Assembly: GCA_944548615.1 (NCBI GenBank)
Contig: OX155951.1
Location: forward strand, 16,851,502-16,915,501
Reading direction: 5' to 3'
DNA length: 64,000 nucleotides
Origin: Micropterix aruncella
Lineage: Eukaryota > Arthropoda > Insecta > Lepidoptera > Micropterigidae
Shown here: in pieces, positions 1-13,200 of the stretch
Numbering within the stretch: position 1 is the stretch's first letter
Layout: each line of letters opens with the position of its first letter
The notes under the pieces: model-generated
What the model was told of the DNA's origin: nothing
Databases searched by the model: none
The model's input: only the letters and a program-made list of their open reading frames with translations
Made by a program: the position numbers and the translations under genes

Positions 1-1582
1 AAAACTACGAAAGGTCCAGTATGAATACGCGATTTAACCAGACAGTGCAACTATAGTACCACAGTTTTATGTATGCGACCGGAATCGGTAAATAAAAAGG
101 GCAAAATCTAAATATATTTTTAATACACAAATCTTAAGTTTTAAAAGAAACCGTAAAAAAACACATTATATATTACTATTCTATTATGACCAAGATGTCT
201 TAATATTCTGCATTTTAGTTACCTAATAATATTATTCCAATATTTGTATTTATATACATACCGTGTGTGTAGGTGAATGATAACTTTAAATGATTAATTA
301 ACTACCTATGATTTTCTCCATTATATCTTCCCTACATACGTATGAGGAGGATATTTACAAACTAAAAAAATGTTGCGGTTTTTAAGGATATTAAATTCCA
401 AATTTAAATTCATAGTGACAGCATATTTTAAAAATTTCTCAACAATAAATATTAATTATAATTATTAAATGTAGTGAATAAAATGCAATTATACAGTCTA
501 GATTAATCTGCGGTTGACACAGGACGCATCCCGGAATGTACTCGATCGACGTTTGCATATCGGTCTAATTATAATGGGAAGCAAAAGTGTAGGTATAGCA
601 AAAGACCGAGTCAATGGCTATAACCATTCCCAACTGGGCAACCGGTTGAAGAGGTCTCAGCGGCCTAAGCTCCTAAATAGACCTAAAATTTCTGGTGCAG
701 AAGGCAACGGGAGACCACTCCACTATTATCCCTAGTAGTTAGCAATGGAAAAGTCAAAAATAGCTATGGCCCCGAGTGCCCGGCGGCTACGGAACAGCTT
801 TTCCGGATGGCGCAAGGCCGACAAAAGTATTCAGAGCTAACGGCCAACGGCACTTCGAGAAGAAGAAAGAATGTATTAAATGCCATTCAGACTTTCTTAC
901 AAAAAATCGGGCATAAGAGGCATTAAATCGTTCTCACAAAGTAATTGCGTTCACAAAAAAAGGACGTATCAACGCGCTCTTTTTGATATTATTGAACATC
1001 TCCAGATAAACAGACCAGAAAAGCACATTCGAATGACAAAGAATGCTGGCACTAGGCTCTTGAGTGATGAGTGCTGTGCATTTCCATTTTTAAAAAAGTT
1101 AAGTAAAATAGATTTGCAAGAAATAGTAAAAAAGAAATATGCAATGTTCAAATCAAACCGACCAATATAGTTAAACCCTCGCTCTATTGAAAAACTATCG
1201 GTAAAGCATTTTGACATTGAGTGCTAAGTTTGAGATTTTCCAAAAAAACTATTGTTCAAAAAGTTAATTGCTGATAACAAGCAAAGCGTGGTACCTGCCT
1301 CCGGAAATGATGAGCGCTAATGTTTGTCGATGGGGATTGGAGGAAGAAATATTTACTCAAAATATTACCGCAGATTAGCAATAAAAGTAGGTCATGGGCT
1401 GATTATTGTATTTTTTTTTAATTAATTAGTATTCGGAAACTCAACAATTGTTGGTTTCATTTACAAATATGAACGTTTCCGAATTGTCTAGGTACAAAGT
1501 CGGACGACTCCATCTTTAAAAAATATTTTAATATTTAATTTCGTCTAAAAAAATGCTCAAACAATTTTTTCATAAAGTAATA
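1..1582. other. Left-edge intergenic sequence, no gene recognised
   Basis: 1-480 is AT-rich with nothing identifiable. 490-860 is GC-richer and looks like decayed repeat. 880-1170 (+) holds a 96-codon ORF with no domain I recognise, and its start has no clear context. 1180-1580 is AT-rich. Confidence 0.5.
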
Positions 1583-2261
1583 CAGGATGAGTTTCCGGAG
1601 GGGGTGGATCAGTACAAGCTAGTAAGTAACTTTTAATAAAAAAATGTGGAAAAATAAAAAATATATATCGACGGTTGAAAGGAGAAATGTATTAAGCGCC
1701 ACTTTCGGTCAATATGACTTAAATATACCATTAGAATCAGCGGAATTTTCTGCGTCGATCTAGCTACCTAGCATAGCAATCGGAGCACATTTTGGCGTAT
1801 AATACACCAACAATTTAGTACGTTTCTAAAGAATCCAATGTCTTAAACGACACAATTTTTACACCAAAAATGCTACCTAGCCTTTAATACACCCACAAGA
1901 AACGATATTTTCTTTTTAGTCAATCCGCTGTGATGGAATTCTTACATAAGTCATTTCAGCTGGAAGGAAATCTGAGCGTCGTGTGAGGTAAAACATTTTG
2001 CTTGTAAACATTGTATGCACTCGTGGCGTATAATACATTTTAGCTGTTCGAAAATTATAATATGATGGCGGTTAAAACAATTCACTTGTATCCACATGGC
2101 AATAAATACATTTTGTTTAGTGGTGTCTAAATAAGTTTCAGCGGAAAATACATTGTCTATATAGAAAAATAACTCATAATACAGTTTGAACTTGCTGGCT
2201 CAAAGTAAATTTTGGTTCATAATACCGAATATTTTTCGTAGTAATCTAAAATTATTGCGTT

Positions 2262-2300
2262 CTATATATAAGACGGCGTCGATTTCGTCGCTTCAGTCAC
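2262..2300 (+). promoter_or_regulatory. TATA box and initiator-like core promoter
   Basis: TATATATAAG at about 2262-2271 is followed about 30 bp later by CTTCAGTCAC, which fits the insect Inr consensus TCAGT. A GC-richer leader follows to AAGCAAGCAG|GTTTTA near 2397, a possible donor. The acceptor TTTTTTTAG at 3004 would join the leader to the ATG at 3005. Spacing and order fit a spliced transcript of the element. Confidence 0.5.
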
Positions 2301-3004
2301 GCGCAGACAGCACCTGGAGTGGACGTGTCGCGGTTTTTGCGCCATCGGACCATCTAGCGCTTACACCACCATCGGCGGCGTCAGCAATAAGCAAGCAGGT
2401 TTTAACCTATTTTCGGTTAGTCTATGTGCTTTTTATAACAAACTTTTATTTGGTCTCATTTTTTAAAGCTTTTATTTAGTTATATAGCGCAATTTTGTGA
2501 CTTGATTTGTATCCACTCCCACATAGGTATGTGTGTAGTTCAGATGACAGTATAATATTTTATTGTATCAGACCTGTTAATGGAGTCACGATATCAAATA
2601 CCCATCGAAACCTGTGATTAGGTTTAGTTTATCTCATCGAGAAGTTTCCTCACGACGAAGCTGATGACGAATTTTAATGAACGATGGATTAAAGTACATT
2701 TTACCTACACATATACATAACCTCAAACAATGTTTCACGATGGTGTTTGATTGCATTTACTACCAGAAGTTGCAAAATCATCATCAAAAGCTACGTACTT
2801 TTCGAAATCTGTTCCTTGCTCTGCCTCCAATCGCCTCCAATCGTCTACCGAAATAAGTACGGTCCTTTTGACTCTCTTAAATATCCTGATGTATGACCAA
2901 TACGTTATTATACATTTTAGTCGAATTAGAATAAAAAACTTGCATTGTTTTGTCACTTGTGTTGTTTCATAGAAATTGTAATTTATTTCTTTTTATTTTT
3001 TTAG

Positions 3005-3887
3005 ATGCGTCGAAATGAAAAAATGGTCTTTATGGCCGCAAAGAATATCGAAGACGACAATATTCAAACAGGACTACCTAATGCACCTATTATAATTAAA
3101 AAAAAATGTAGACGGAGTTTATCCTTCCATAATCAAAGTTTAGAACACCAAAGACCATCTGCTACGGAGGAAGACGCAACATATACATTACTTGCTAATG
3201 TTCCTTTTCTATCTGAAGTAGAAAATTCCGAAGCTCAGGCAGACGTTGATTTGGTAAATCAAAATTCAGCCGAGACCGATAAATTGGTGCCGGTCACCTT
3301 TGAGTACAATCCCAATGAATTTCAAAATGCGGGAGAAGCTGAATTGGCAGATGGAGAGATATTTCCTATCTCACATGAAAAATATGCAACCGTAGGAAAT
3401 TCTGCAGACCCGGCAGAAATAGTAGAACTGTCTGAACTATACAACTCAGCTAGTACACATGACACGGAAAGAACTTCTCGACTTAGACCGTCCCAACCTA
3501 AATCTGTACCTATATTTTGACTTTTTAGAAGATCAAGAGGAAATTCACGATTACGAATGGGAATCAGATTCCTGGGAAGGTTCATCTCGTGAAGAAGATG
3601 CGGAAGATGATGCGCTGCCAAAGAAAAAAAAGAGAATTAAGAAGAGAAAACTTACTGATGATGGGACTGTTGGAGAGCAAGGATATAAGGTTAAGAAAAA
3701 AAATGAAAGAAAAGAAAACCAGCTTTTATTTCGAAGTGGAAAAGCTTACAAGACGAAATCTGGCGCAACTATTCCAGAAAAACGAGTACGGCCAAATCTC
3801 ATTTTAATTTTTTACTTATTTTTACTTTTTTATATAAGAAAATTAATACTACTACTGATACTAATGTACATAGGCACGGAGAATTAG
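3005..3887 (+). pseudogene. Frameshifted, truncated ORF of an insect repeat-associated protein
   Basis: The first frame (3005-3520, 171 codons) starts right after a TTTTTTTAG acceptor and encodes an acidic protein. The frame then shifts near 3459-3520 to one that gives DFLEDQEEIHDYEWESDS, a Lys/Arg-rich block (KKKKRIKKRKL), and LLFRSGKAYKTKSGATIPEK. The last piece resembles the G..Y....G...P.K module that precedes a Cys-rich domain in a large family of uncharacterised, often multicopy insect proteins. Here it ends abruptly in AT-rich sequence, with the Cys-rich part missing. Function unknown. Confidence 0.5.
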
Positions 3888-4110
3888 ATTTAGGAGTTAC
3901 ATTTTATTACTTAAATTTTTGTGTTTGATTGGTTTTAATTTAATTTCATTCCGCCATTTTAATTTTTTACTTATTTTTACTATTTTTCGTAAGAAAATTA
4001 ATACTACTGATACTAATGTAGGTAGGAAGAATTAGATTTAGGAGTTAATTTTAATTAAGTAAATGTTTGTGTTGATTGGTTTCGATTTAATTTAATTTCG
4101 CCATTTTAAT
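3797..4110. repeat. Tandem duplication, unit about 155 bp
   Basis: The block starting TTTTAATTTTTTACTTATTTT at about 3799 recurs at about 3956, and a partial third begins at about 4102. Each unit contains AAGAAAATTAATACTACT, TAGATTTAGGAGTTA and GATTGGTTT. It lies directly after the broken ORF. Confidence 0.75.
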
Positions 4111-4949
4111 TTTTTGCTTATTGTTTGTGTTTCACCTTTTATTTAATAAAGATTTAGTATGTATTGAATGTTGGTTTCATTAATACCCGTGGAAATCCAT
4201 AAAATTTTATTTAAAGAGGACATAATACATTTTTCAACCTTCCCTGCTACAACAGAGTTGGAACATAAAACATTTACAATGACGTAATAAGCACTACATA
4301 TTGGCGTGTAATACATTTTATCTAAAAGATCTGTATGCTTTCTTGGCACATAAGCCATTTCGCTTGTTTTTAAAATTGATACATGTAACAACTTAACACA
4401 TTTCTCCTGTTTTTGTGCTGAGGTCATTTTGTATTATACGCCACTTATTTCCTTTAATAATTGATTATACTTTTCTATAAATAGTCCTAAATAATGTCTT
4501 TTCCAGTAGCTTTATAATGGTATATAAAAAAAAGAAATCGAACCATCGAATGATTTCTTACAATTTTTTTTCTAAAATTTTAAACTTCAAACGGCTTGCC
4601 TGTGAAGTTGGTATATTGGCGTTTAATACATTTCACCTTTCAACCGTCGATATATTTTTTTAAATTTGGAAAGTTTTATTTTTTGAAAAATAGTTTAAAA
4701 GGCGCTGAACACGATGCGCTATCTAGCTGTAAGTAAAATATCGCTAATATCGTTTATTAGCTATATTTTTACCTACCGTTATATGGCGCAGCGCGCTGAA
4801 ACGCTTGTCAAGCTTTTATTTAACGGTCAGGTACCTACTTCAAATAAAAAAATAAATATCCAAAAAAAAATTTTTAAGTTGCTTACCTGCTCGTACTGAT
4901 TCACCCCCCTTGAAGAATGCCGGTTAATTAAAACCCACCCTCTATAGGT

Positions 4950-5350
4950 CCCTATAATCATTTTACGATGGTTTACAAAGACGGAAATGCATGATAGTAA
5001 AACACTTTACTCTCCTGAAAATTTTATCCATTTGGATTTACCCGTTTAGTCCGGGTTTGTAAATAGCCTCCTCATATGAGCTCCCTTACTCCCTTGCTGC
5101 TTTTTTATATAGTATCCTACGTGTGATAGTTATTTCACACGCCCGTTTGAAGCCTACTAATCGCAATAATAAACTATCTACTATCGAAATAATAAACTGA
5201 AAACGTTATCCTTAGGGTCGCCTATTTAGGCGACCCTGAGCTGAAAGCTAGCAGAGCGATGTTTAGTTATATCATTGATTTTATAAAAATCAATGGTTAT
5301 ATGAGTATAAACATTAAATGTATCGCAGCTTCATAAGAATCAATGCTGTA
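4950..5350. other. Intergenic, no gene recognised
   Basis: AT-rich sequence with a small hairpin at about 5215-5238 (AGGGTCGCCTATTTAGGCGACCCT), whose arms are AGGGTCGCC and GGCGACCCT. Nothing else stands out. Confidence 0.5.
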
Positions 5351-5352
5351 CC

Positions 5353-6560
5353 TACCAAATCAAATCAAATTTATTTTCAAAAAACCCGTTTAGGGTGTAG
5401 AAAATACAGACACGAAATAAACTTATACAATGTAATAATTAAATAAAATAACATAAATCCCAAAGTTTAAAACTCACTCAAATTGTACAAACATTTAGAT
5501 AACAAATATTGTTTCGTTCGTTTTCTAAATGCAACATAATTATTAATATCCTTCAAGTTTTGTGGCAGCTTGTTATAAAAACTTACGCTTCTATGCATAG
5601 TTGTGCGTTGGAACTCTGAAGTGGCAGCCTGCGATGAATGGATATAAAGTGACTTGTTCCTTGTATCGTGCGTGTGTACGAGTATAATGTTTTCTTTTTT
5701 TGATAGAATTTACATATACATTTATGAACAAAAATGTCATATATCGTGGAAATACGTAATTCTATAAATAAAGGTTTGCACGATTCTCGTTGATTTAATA
5801 AGCCACTAATGGCTCTCACTGCCCGTTTTTGCAAAATAAATACATCGGTCACATTGACGGCATTGGCCCATAGAAGTATGCCATAGCGCAGGTGAGACTC
5901 AACGAGCGAGTAATATGCGTTTATCATTTCTTTTTCATCAATGATCTTCCTTAGTTTGCAAATTGCATAACAAGCTGACGATAGCTTCGATTTCAAATAA
6001 TCATTATGGACTCTCAAAGACACTTTCTCGTCAATGTGAATCCCTAGAATTTTAGTACAAGTGGCTCTTTTTAAGTCATATTGAGTTGTCAGTGAATTTT
6101 TGTCTTTTTTTATTAGAGAAGTTTATAATTGCTGTTTTATTTATATTTAAGGACATTTTATTAGCTTTGAGCCAGTCATTCAATTCGATAATTGCGGAGT
6201 TGACTTATGTTCTAAGTTATTTAAGGTGTCACTTTCGAATATACCTACAGGTCGTGTCATCCGCGAATTGATTTGTATTGGCATTCGAAATATTTACCGA
6301 TAAATCATTGGTATATTATAATGTGAATAGCAGAGGTATAAGATCAGTATTGAGCCTTGTGGCACTCCAATATTCGTAGTTTTACATTTCGATTGAGTTA
6401 TTTCTTCATTGTGGCCATTTATTGTTCGAATTTCTACTAACTGCTGTCTGTTGTAAAGATACGTCTTCAGAAGTGAAAGAGTCACTCCTCGGACTCCATA
6501 ATGACTTAATTTTTCTAAGAGCAAATTAACATTAACGCAATCAAATATATAAAAATATCA
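5353..6560 (-). mobile_element. Degraded CR1/Jockey-like LINE, RT C-terminal half and 3' tail
   Basis: On the minus strand, 6524-6294 gives YLYNRQQLVEI and GVPQGSI, the RT motif, but the palm then breaks. 6023-5583 is open for 146 codons with INAYYSLVESHLRYGILLW and ILQKRAVRAI, typical of the RT C-terminal region. The 3'UTR ends at about 5353 in AAATTTGATTTGATTTGG, a tail often seen in such elements. Frames are broken between the two parts. Confidence 0.85.
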
Positions 6561-6705
6561 AAAATAAATACATGATTACTTATCAAAAATAAATACATGA
6601 GACTTTGCGTCCGGCCGGACAGATTATGGAACCGTCTTTAAACTTCTACAAAACAGCTGTATTTAAATATTAAAAATTGCATTATTTGCGAATACAAACG
6701 TTTTC

Positions 6706-6711
6706 TTTATT
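6706..6711 (-). promoter_or_regulatory. Candidate polyadenylation signal for RBCK1
   Basis: AATAAA on the minus strand, about 170 bp past the RBCK1 stop codon. It is the first canonical hexamer seen downstream; its use is inferred. Confidence 0.45.
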
Positions 6712-6876
6712 ATGTCAGTACCGACTTATTCCTATTTTAAATTCCACAGGACTTATAAGGTTTCATAAAAAACAGAAACATATTTCAAAAATAGATTGTT
6801 ACAATTATATAAAATTACATTTGACTAATAATCTATGTATCGATGTCAGATGTAATCTAACCTTAAAAAACATATT

Positions 6877-7203
6877 TTAATGGCAGTAACTACACTTAGG
6901 GTGACACTTAACCCCATTGACGCCACATTGGCAGCCACCGCTTAGGTCTCCTTTGCCCGAAGGGCCCCATCGAGGGCCCCTGGTCACCCAGCATATTTCA
7001 GTCTTGCACATGGAGCATTTTAACCAATCGCAGCCCCACTTCTTCATCAGGACTATCTGGCAAGAGGGACAGGCCATCGCCTCTCCCTTGCTCAGCATCT
7101 CCTCCAGCATCTGTTTAGTTTGCAGCCCAGTCGCTGCGTCTCTACCCGTCTCACATTTGAGCTGCTCCTGGTATTGTCTACAGTTTATGCCACTGTGAAT
7201 TGC
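6877..7203 (-). CDS. RBCK1: RBCK1 coding exon 4: end of IBR, RING2 and C-terminus
   Basis: The acceptor is CCCATAG ending at 7204, phase 0. The exon encodes residues 842-949 and the stop. It starts AIHSGINC, completing the IBR, and has a Cys/Gln-rich linker. RING2 follows: [19 protein letters not shown], then CKTEICW and [15 protein letters not shown]. It ends CHPKCSYCH. This tail is nearly diagnostic for HOIL-1. The catalytic-position cysteine is residue 899. Confidence 0.92.
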   Translation of the reverse strand, partial: AIHSGINCRQYQEQLKCETGRDAATGLQTKQMLEEMLSKGEAMACPSCQIVLMKKWGCDWLKCSMCKTEICWVTRGPRWGPSGKGDLSGGCQCGVNGVKCHPKCSYCH

Positions 7204-10200
7204 CTATGGGGTAAAACAATACAATATTAAGCTTGGACAGAGATACCAACATCCATTTTTCAGTCATCGACGCCGTCAGCCGTCAGCCGACCAGCCATCA
7301 ACAATATTGTGGCTGCGGAAGCTAAACGAATTTTTAAAATCATGAAGTGAATCAGGGAAATATGTATATGTTTAATTTAAACTAAACATCGATATACCGA
7401 TTAACTACATCGGTGTAAACTTGAGACTAATAGCTGACATGACACTGTCCCAACTTTACTATAAATTTTTTATTGTTTTTTTTTTAATATCAAGAATTTG
7501 TAATAATAATGGTAGCTATCTATAACTGCCTTAGTTTTAGAATACCATATCATTATTTAAAATGCGTATAGCACTAAACAGCTCATAATTTTATGGTATT
7601 TTTTTTTATCTTTTCCTAGTAATAAAAAATATTTCATATGTATGTGTTGCTTTACTTTCCTGGAAAAGGAAAGTAAACGTGGTAGGGGGGGGGGGGGGTT
7701 GGGGGGAGGGCGGTGGGGGGAGGGTTAGAAGGTTTTAATTACGCTTGTCATCGAGACCAGTTGATTTTTTGTTCTTTAGAGAGTCGATACATTTTTCTAT
7801 TTCTTGATTGTTGATCGATAGTTTGATCCTTATTAAATGTAGTTTATGTAGAACTCTTTGGATGCTTTCTATTTTTCTAGTTTTTAAATATTTTTGTTAT
7901 TGAATTGCTGATTATGTTTTCTCATTATTTCTGTTGTTTTTTATTTTTCTAGTTGTATGTTTGTTTGTTTGTTTGAATTTCTATGTCTTTGTTATTGAAT
8001 TTTTGAATTTCTATGTTTTTTTTCAATTATTAGTTTTTTATAGACTTTTTTATAATTTTATGAGTAATTTGAAATGTAATTTTATTTGTAGAAATACCAC
8101 TAGATATGTAATTTCTATACCCAGATCGGGTTTTTGAAAATAAATTATTCTTATTCTTATTGTTATTCTTTGGGCGCTATTGCCCAAACCCCACCGGTTT
8201 GGGCAATAAGAAACGCAGCTATCTATATTAGCCTTGTGGACACAATAATCAGCACTCTAATTTGGGTACTTACCTATGAAGTTGCTGTTTTATAAAGGAA
8301 ATTTAAGGCTAAAAACTTTGTATGAAAAATGTATATTTAATTAATAGAAATATTGACCCCTATTATATATGCTGATTTGTCATTTTAATGGGAGTTGCTT
8401 AATTCATCTGCTGTAAAACTCTCGTTGACAGCAATCAATGAATGCTTTAAAGGCGTTTTTCATCGACTCCTCAAATTTGTTTTTTTTTTCTTGTAAAAAG
8501 TTATCTAAATTCTGAAAAAAAACTATATCGGAGCAAGGTCTGGCGAGTACGGTGGGTGACCAAGAGACTCCAGCCGCAACTCCTGCAACTTTGCGACTGT
8601 TTGCAGTGAAATCTGTGGTTAAACGTTGTCATGCAGAAGCAGTGGCGATGAGCGATTGACCAGGCTCGCTTATTTAATCGCAAGCTTCTCCATCATTGTT
8701 GGCAGTTCTTAACAGTACACATTTACAGTAACTGTATAGTCAGACTGCAAGAAGCTATAATAGAAAACACCGGCCCAGGTTCTCATATATGAAAATAATG
8801 CAAATGATCAACTTTACCATGGTTGCACAAACGAAAATATTTGAGCAAAAATAAACGACGGAAAGACAAATAAACAGCTAATTCTTGAAAAAGATTAACA
8901 TAGCCTTCAATTAAAATTTATTTGTATTTAAAATTCCAACTCAAACCCAATTTATCCAAGTTAAAAGTGGCAAGTGTTATACCCAATATGTACATATAAT
9001 ATTAATGTATATATTAACAGTACATATTAACATGTACAGTTAATATGTACATATAATATTGAACATTATAGTGTCCTTAAAGTGGAAAAAAATGTTTTTG
9101 AACTAAAAGATTACTTTTGGGCTACCTTACGTACTAATACATTCAACCGGGTCAAGAATTATTAGGTCACCAGTACTTACCTGACAAGTCAGACAATTAA
9201 ACGCTTTGCAGACGGGGCATTTAAATTCATTGACGTAGTCCTCGTAAATGCACCAACCAGTGCAATCTGGCGTCTTGCAGTGGAAGGTTTTCTCTAGTTT
9301 ATTCTCAGCGACTGACATCGACTTGGCCAAATGCTGATCATACGCTCTCTTATCCACGAGAGCCTTGATCTCCCTCTCTTGCAGGACGCTGTCGCACGAG
9401 TACTGGGTGTCGATGTACGGGCATTTCACCTCCGCCTCTTCGCAAAACGTGATGGTGCTGCAGAGACACTCCCTGCAGAACGCGTGAAGGCAGTCCCTTA
9501 AAACCACACCTTCCTCCGCCGGGCAGTCTGCGATGCATATGGGGCATTCGAATCCCTTGACGCTTCTTACGAGATCCTGATTATCTAAATTCAGCAGTTC
9601 ATCGTAGTGGCTGATTCTATTGGCACTGCTAGAGCTGGTGCTAGGAATATCTTTAACAACTAAAGGAACTTCTTGTGGAGGTAGTTTCTCTCGTTCTTCC
9701 GGATTTTCCTCGTTTTCTTTCTTAGTACCTACAAAAATAAAATAAATACGTAATAGTATAAATTGGATAAAACGATTTACCGCGTGAAGTTTGTTTCGAC
9801 GTTTCGGCGATGTTGTAACCGCCGTTGTCCAGGGTAGACTGAAATACTATCAATCGTCTTCCGTTGTTTTGCGGGTAGACGGCGAACTGCTTCAGTTACT
9901 TTGGAATTTATTATGGTGATGGGGCGGCGGGTTCGACGCGCGCGAATTTTGAAAATCAGCCGTGCACACAACACTCACTGTATCGTACGTTACGTCTTTG
10001 CGCTCGGGATGGGCATAAAATATTTTCGATTTCAAAGATGCCCATTTGTAAGGTAGCACCTATATTTATTGTAGGTCCCTCTAAATCTAACCATCTCTAC
10101 CTATTGATGAATAAAACAGTTGATGATGGCGAAATAGTTTTTTTTGAGATATTGAGGACTCAGACAGACATACTGATAGATAGGCAGACAAATATTTTTT

Positions 10201-13200
10201 CGCCTTTCTGGTTCTAAATGTTCTAAAACATGGAGAAATTTGATTTTCAGTGAAATTTATTTTTGTTTTTTTTTTAGATATTTAGCAAGGCGCTTCGCGC
10301 TAGCCTTGTGTTGCGGGTCGGGCTGGCGCTAGCGTAATACAGCAATATCAGCTATATGCTGCTTGGCTGTTTAAAATATTATGTAAATAATATTAATAAT
10401 AATAGGTATAAGTACCTACTTCTGTTATAAAAGCGAAAATGATACTATTGGCACATCCCGCGCAGGAAGAACGATATCGACAGCACAGCAGGAAAGATAA
10501 CCGTATCCAGGCAGTCCCAGAACTGGACCGAGAGACCTTATGGGGTGATAGCTTTGGTCAAGATCTATCTAAATGATGTTTTTTTTTAATAATAGCGATT
10601 TTTTGTTATATTTGTCATATTTTTGGATAATTAAATGTAATTACGGATAGCGTAACTATTTAAGAATATTTTCATGGAAATGTTACCAATAAAGGATTTT
10701 TTTAAATCAAGAGATCTCAAAAAATGACGCAAGGCGGTGACTTTTCATTTGTTTTCGAAAATCTAGTATAACTCGAAAACTATGATATTTTGCTGTGTTA
10801 TTGGTGTTATCTTAATTAGGTAGGTCTTGACCAAAGCTATCACCACCAAGTCTGTGGGCTCCAAAACGGACAAAGGGACAGGATCTGGGGTATAGGTATC
10901 CTACTCTCGAGAGCTGGAGCTGAATTTCAGAAATCATGGCGATATTCCAAGCGGAAACAATTGGAATCATTATTGCGGATCATTAACGCGGTAGTGAGTA
11001 GTATTTTCCTTTGTTATATGAAAATTTAGTGACTCGAATGAGAGGTTACTTGCGCTTCAGATCGTGGACCATTCCGAAGTTCAAAAATCGAGTTTGAAGG
11101 CTTCCATGAACGGTGCCGCAAGCCATAAGCACATTACAGCGGATTTTAAACAAGCAGGTGAAGTTAAAAGATGGCAAATTCAAGGTAAGCAAATTGACAT
11201 ATATTTAGACAGCCGTTCAATGTTACAAGCGTTGAAGAATAATGAAATGCCAATGAGAAGAATAACAATGAAATGCCATTTGATGCTAGATCGCATCTTA
11301 CCAATGATTAGTCAGCCCTGACAGGCGAACCCGCCACACCAGGGAGTTATAACGAAATTATGCCATTATATCTCATATGGAGTGAACGCAGAAATTTAGG
11401 GACAAACACAGTTCACAGTCTAACTACGCCAACAGGCGGTAGAGGGCAACACTTTGCCGCGAGGCACTGGGAAGTGAACCCAGCGGTCTGGCCTCACGCC
11501 CTTACTACCAGATTCGGACGGATTTCTCCATCCTCCAGTCTGGCCACGAATTCATAGATTGAATTTATAACGCATCCGTGACGCCCTTTGCCCGTCAAGG
11601 TCACTCGGGATCGGGTGGCCATCGGATCGTTTCTAAGGATAGGTGACGCCAGATCAAAAACTCCCGCTTCTCAAGAAACGTACATTGAAAACTGTCGCTA
11701 TCATCTATATGCCGACGACACTCAATTAATGCATCCCATAGACACCAATTGTCCATTTTCAGCACTCAGCCTAATCAATGCCGATCTTGGAAGGTTATCC
11801 GCTTGGTCCAATAAACAGGCTTACAAATCAACCCTTCGAAGTCATGTTTTATGATTATTGGGTCGAAACAGGGCAGGACTAAAATTGCCAACTATGGCTC
11901 TCTTCCTATAATGGTGGACAGTTGCCAATACCACTGGTCACTACGGCTAAAAATCTGGGTATTCTATTTGATGGAAAATTACGGTTTGAGGAACATGTCA
12001 GCAAAAGCGTTGGATGGGGTTTCTCACGTCTAAAGGCCTTATACAGAATTCGGGAGTACCTCAGCGTCAGAATCAGAATACTACTTGTAAATGCCCTTAT
12101 ATTGTCTATAATGGACTATGGCGACTGTGTGTACGGCCCTTGTCTATATAGGAAGACTGAGCGGAGACTTCAGAGACTGCAAAATGCCTGCGCAAGATTT
12201 TGCTTTAGGATTCCTCCACGTCATCATGTGTCACCATTCCTTGCGAAAGCTTCCATGTTGAATATGAGTAAAAGAAGGCAGCTCCATCTTGCGACCCTTG
12301 TACTCAAGGTAGTACGCAATAAACAGCCGCGATATCTTTACTCGATTATGACGTGGTCCCGTAACGGGCATGTCCATTCAACACGGGCACGTGAACAACT
12401 TGCTATAATACCCAAGCACAAAACTACACATTTCCAGTGCAGCTTTTCGTATTATTCTGCGGTTGTATGGAATCGGTAGGGAATGGCTTTGCGATCGAAA
12501 TCAATTGCAGTATTTAAGGACCACTTTAAAAGTTTATTATTAAAGGAAGATATTTAGATGTCATAATTTGATTTTATTTTACAATAACTATTTGCTAATT
12601 GGATTATTACTATTGTTTTCGTTTATTTATTAATTTGTAACGTGATTATTTAATGTTAAATATTTTGATTTTGATTATTTTTGATTTATTATATGTAGAT
12701 TTTTAAATTTATGTAATTACGTTATTTTCTTTTAATATCATTTGATGTTAAATATTTTGATTTTGATCATTTCGATTTGTGTATTTATTTGATTATGATT
12801 TTTTGGATTTTTATTTTAAGATTTATTTCATTTGGTTATTTTATTTTAAAATCTATGTACCTACCAATAATTAATAGGTGTGTCCTGAAAACCAGGATAA
12901 GAGATATCCTGAGGATACCCCTAATTTGCAGCGTTTGTATCTTTATTTCATAGTCTTTGTCTATTTACAGTTTTAATTTTTAATCTGTGTGTTCTTGTTT
13001 TTTTGTATATGTTTTTTATAACAACAGCTGCAAATAAATATTTTTCAATTTCAATTTTCAATCTCCAGACTCACCCGGTGATTTGCCGGATTGCGCGAGC
13101 AGGTTGTCACAGCCTTGTGCGCAAACCGGCCAGTTCCACCCGAGATGTTCCCCCGGATCCGCACTTTCGATCCCAACCGCCTACGACTGCAGGCTACAGC

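Larger units (their letters stand above)
1583..4948. mobile_element. Large inverted-repeat element (~3.4 kb) with its own transcription unit
   Basis: Strong inverted repeats at 1657-1700 and 4617-4664 share TATATCGACGGTTGAAAGG and AAATGTATTAA[AG]CGCC. Weaker outer repeats share GGGGGTG[GA]ATCAGTAC near 1603 and 4900. Subterminal sequence on both sides repeats the phrases GCGTATAATACA and AATACATTTT many times in opposite orientation, which suggests transposase-binding subterminal repeats. Between them lie a TATA promoter and a frameshifted ORF. No transposase catalytic domain is recognised, so the superfamily is unknown. The right side contains an extra segment (about 4700-4880) shared with 38780-38960. 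Confidence 0.6.

Noticed and set aside
5215..5238. AGGGTCGCC hairpin as a terminator
   Set aside because: No transcription unit ends here, and this type of terminator is not expected in animal nuclear DNA.
11064..11321. 85-codon plus-strand ORF as a new gene
   Set aside because: It is a chance fusion of the antisense RBCK1 copy with a broken RNase H segment.
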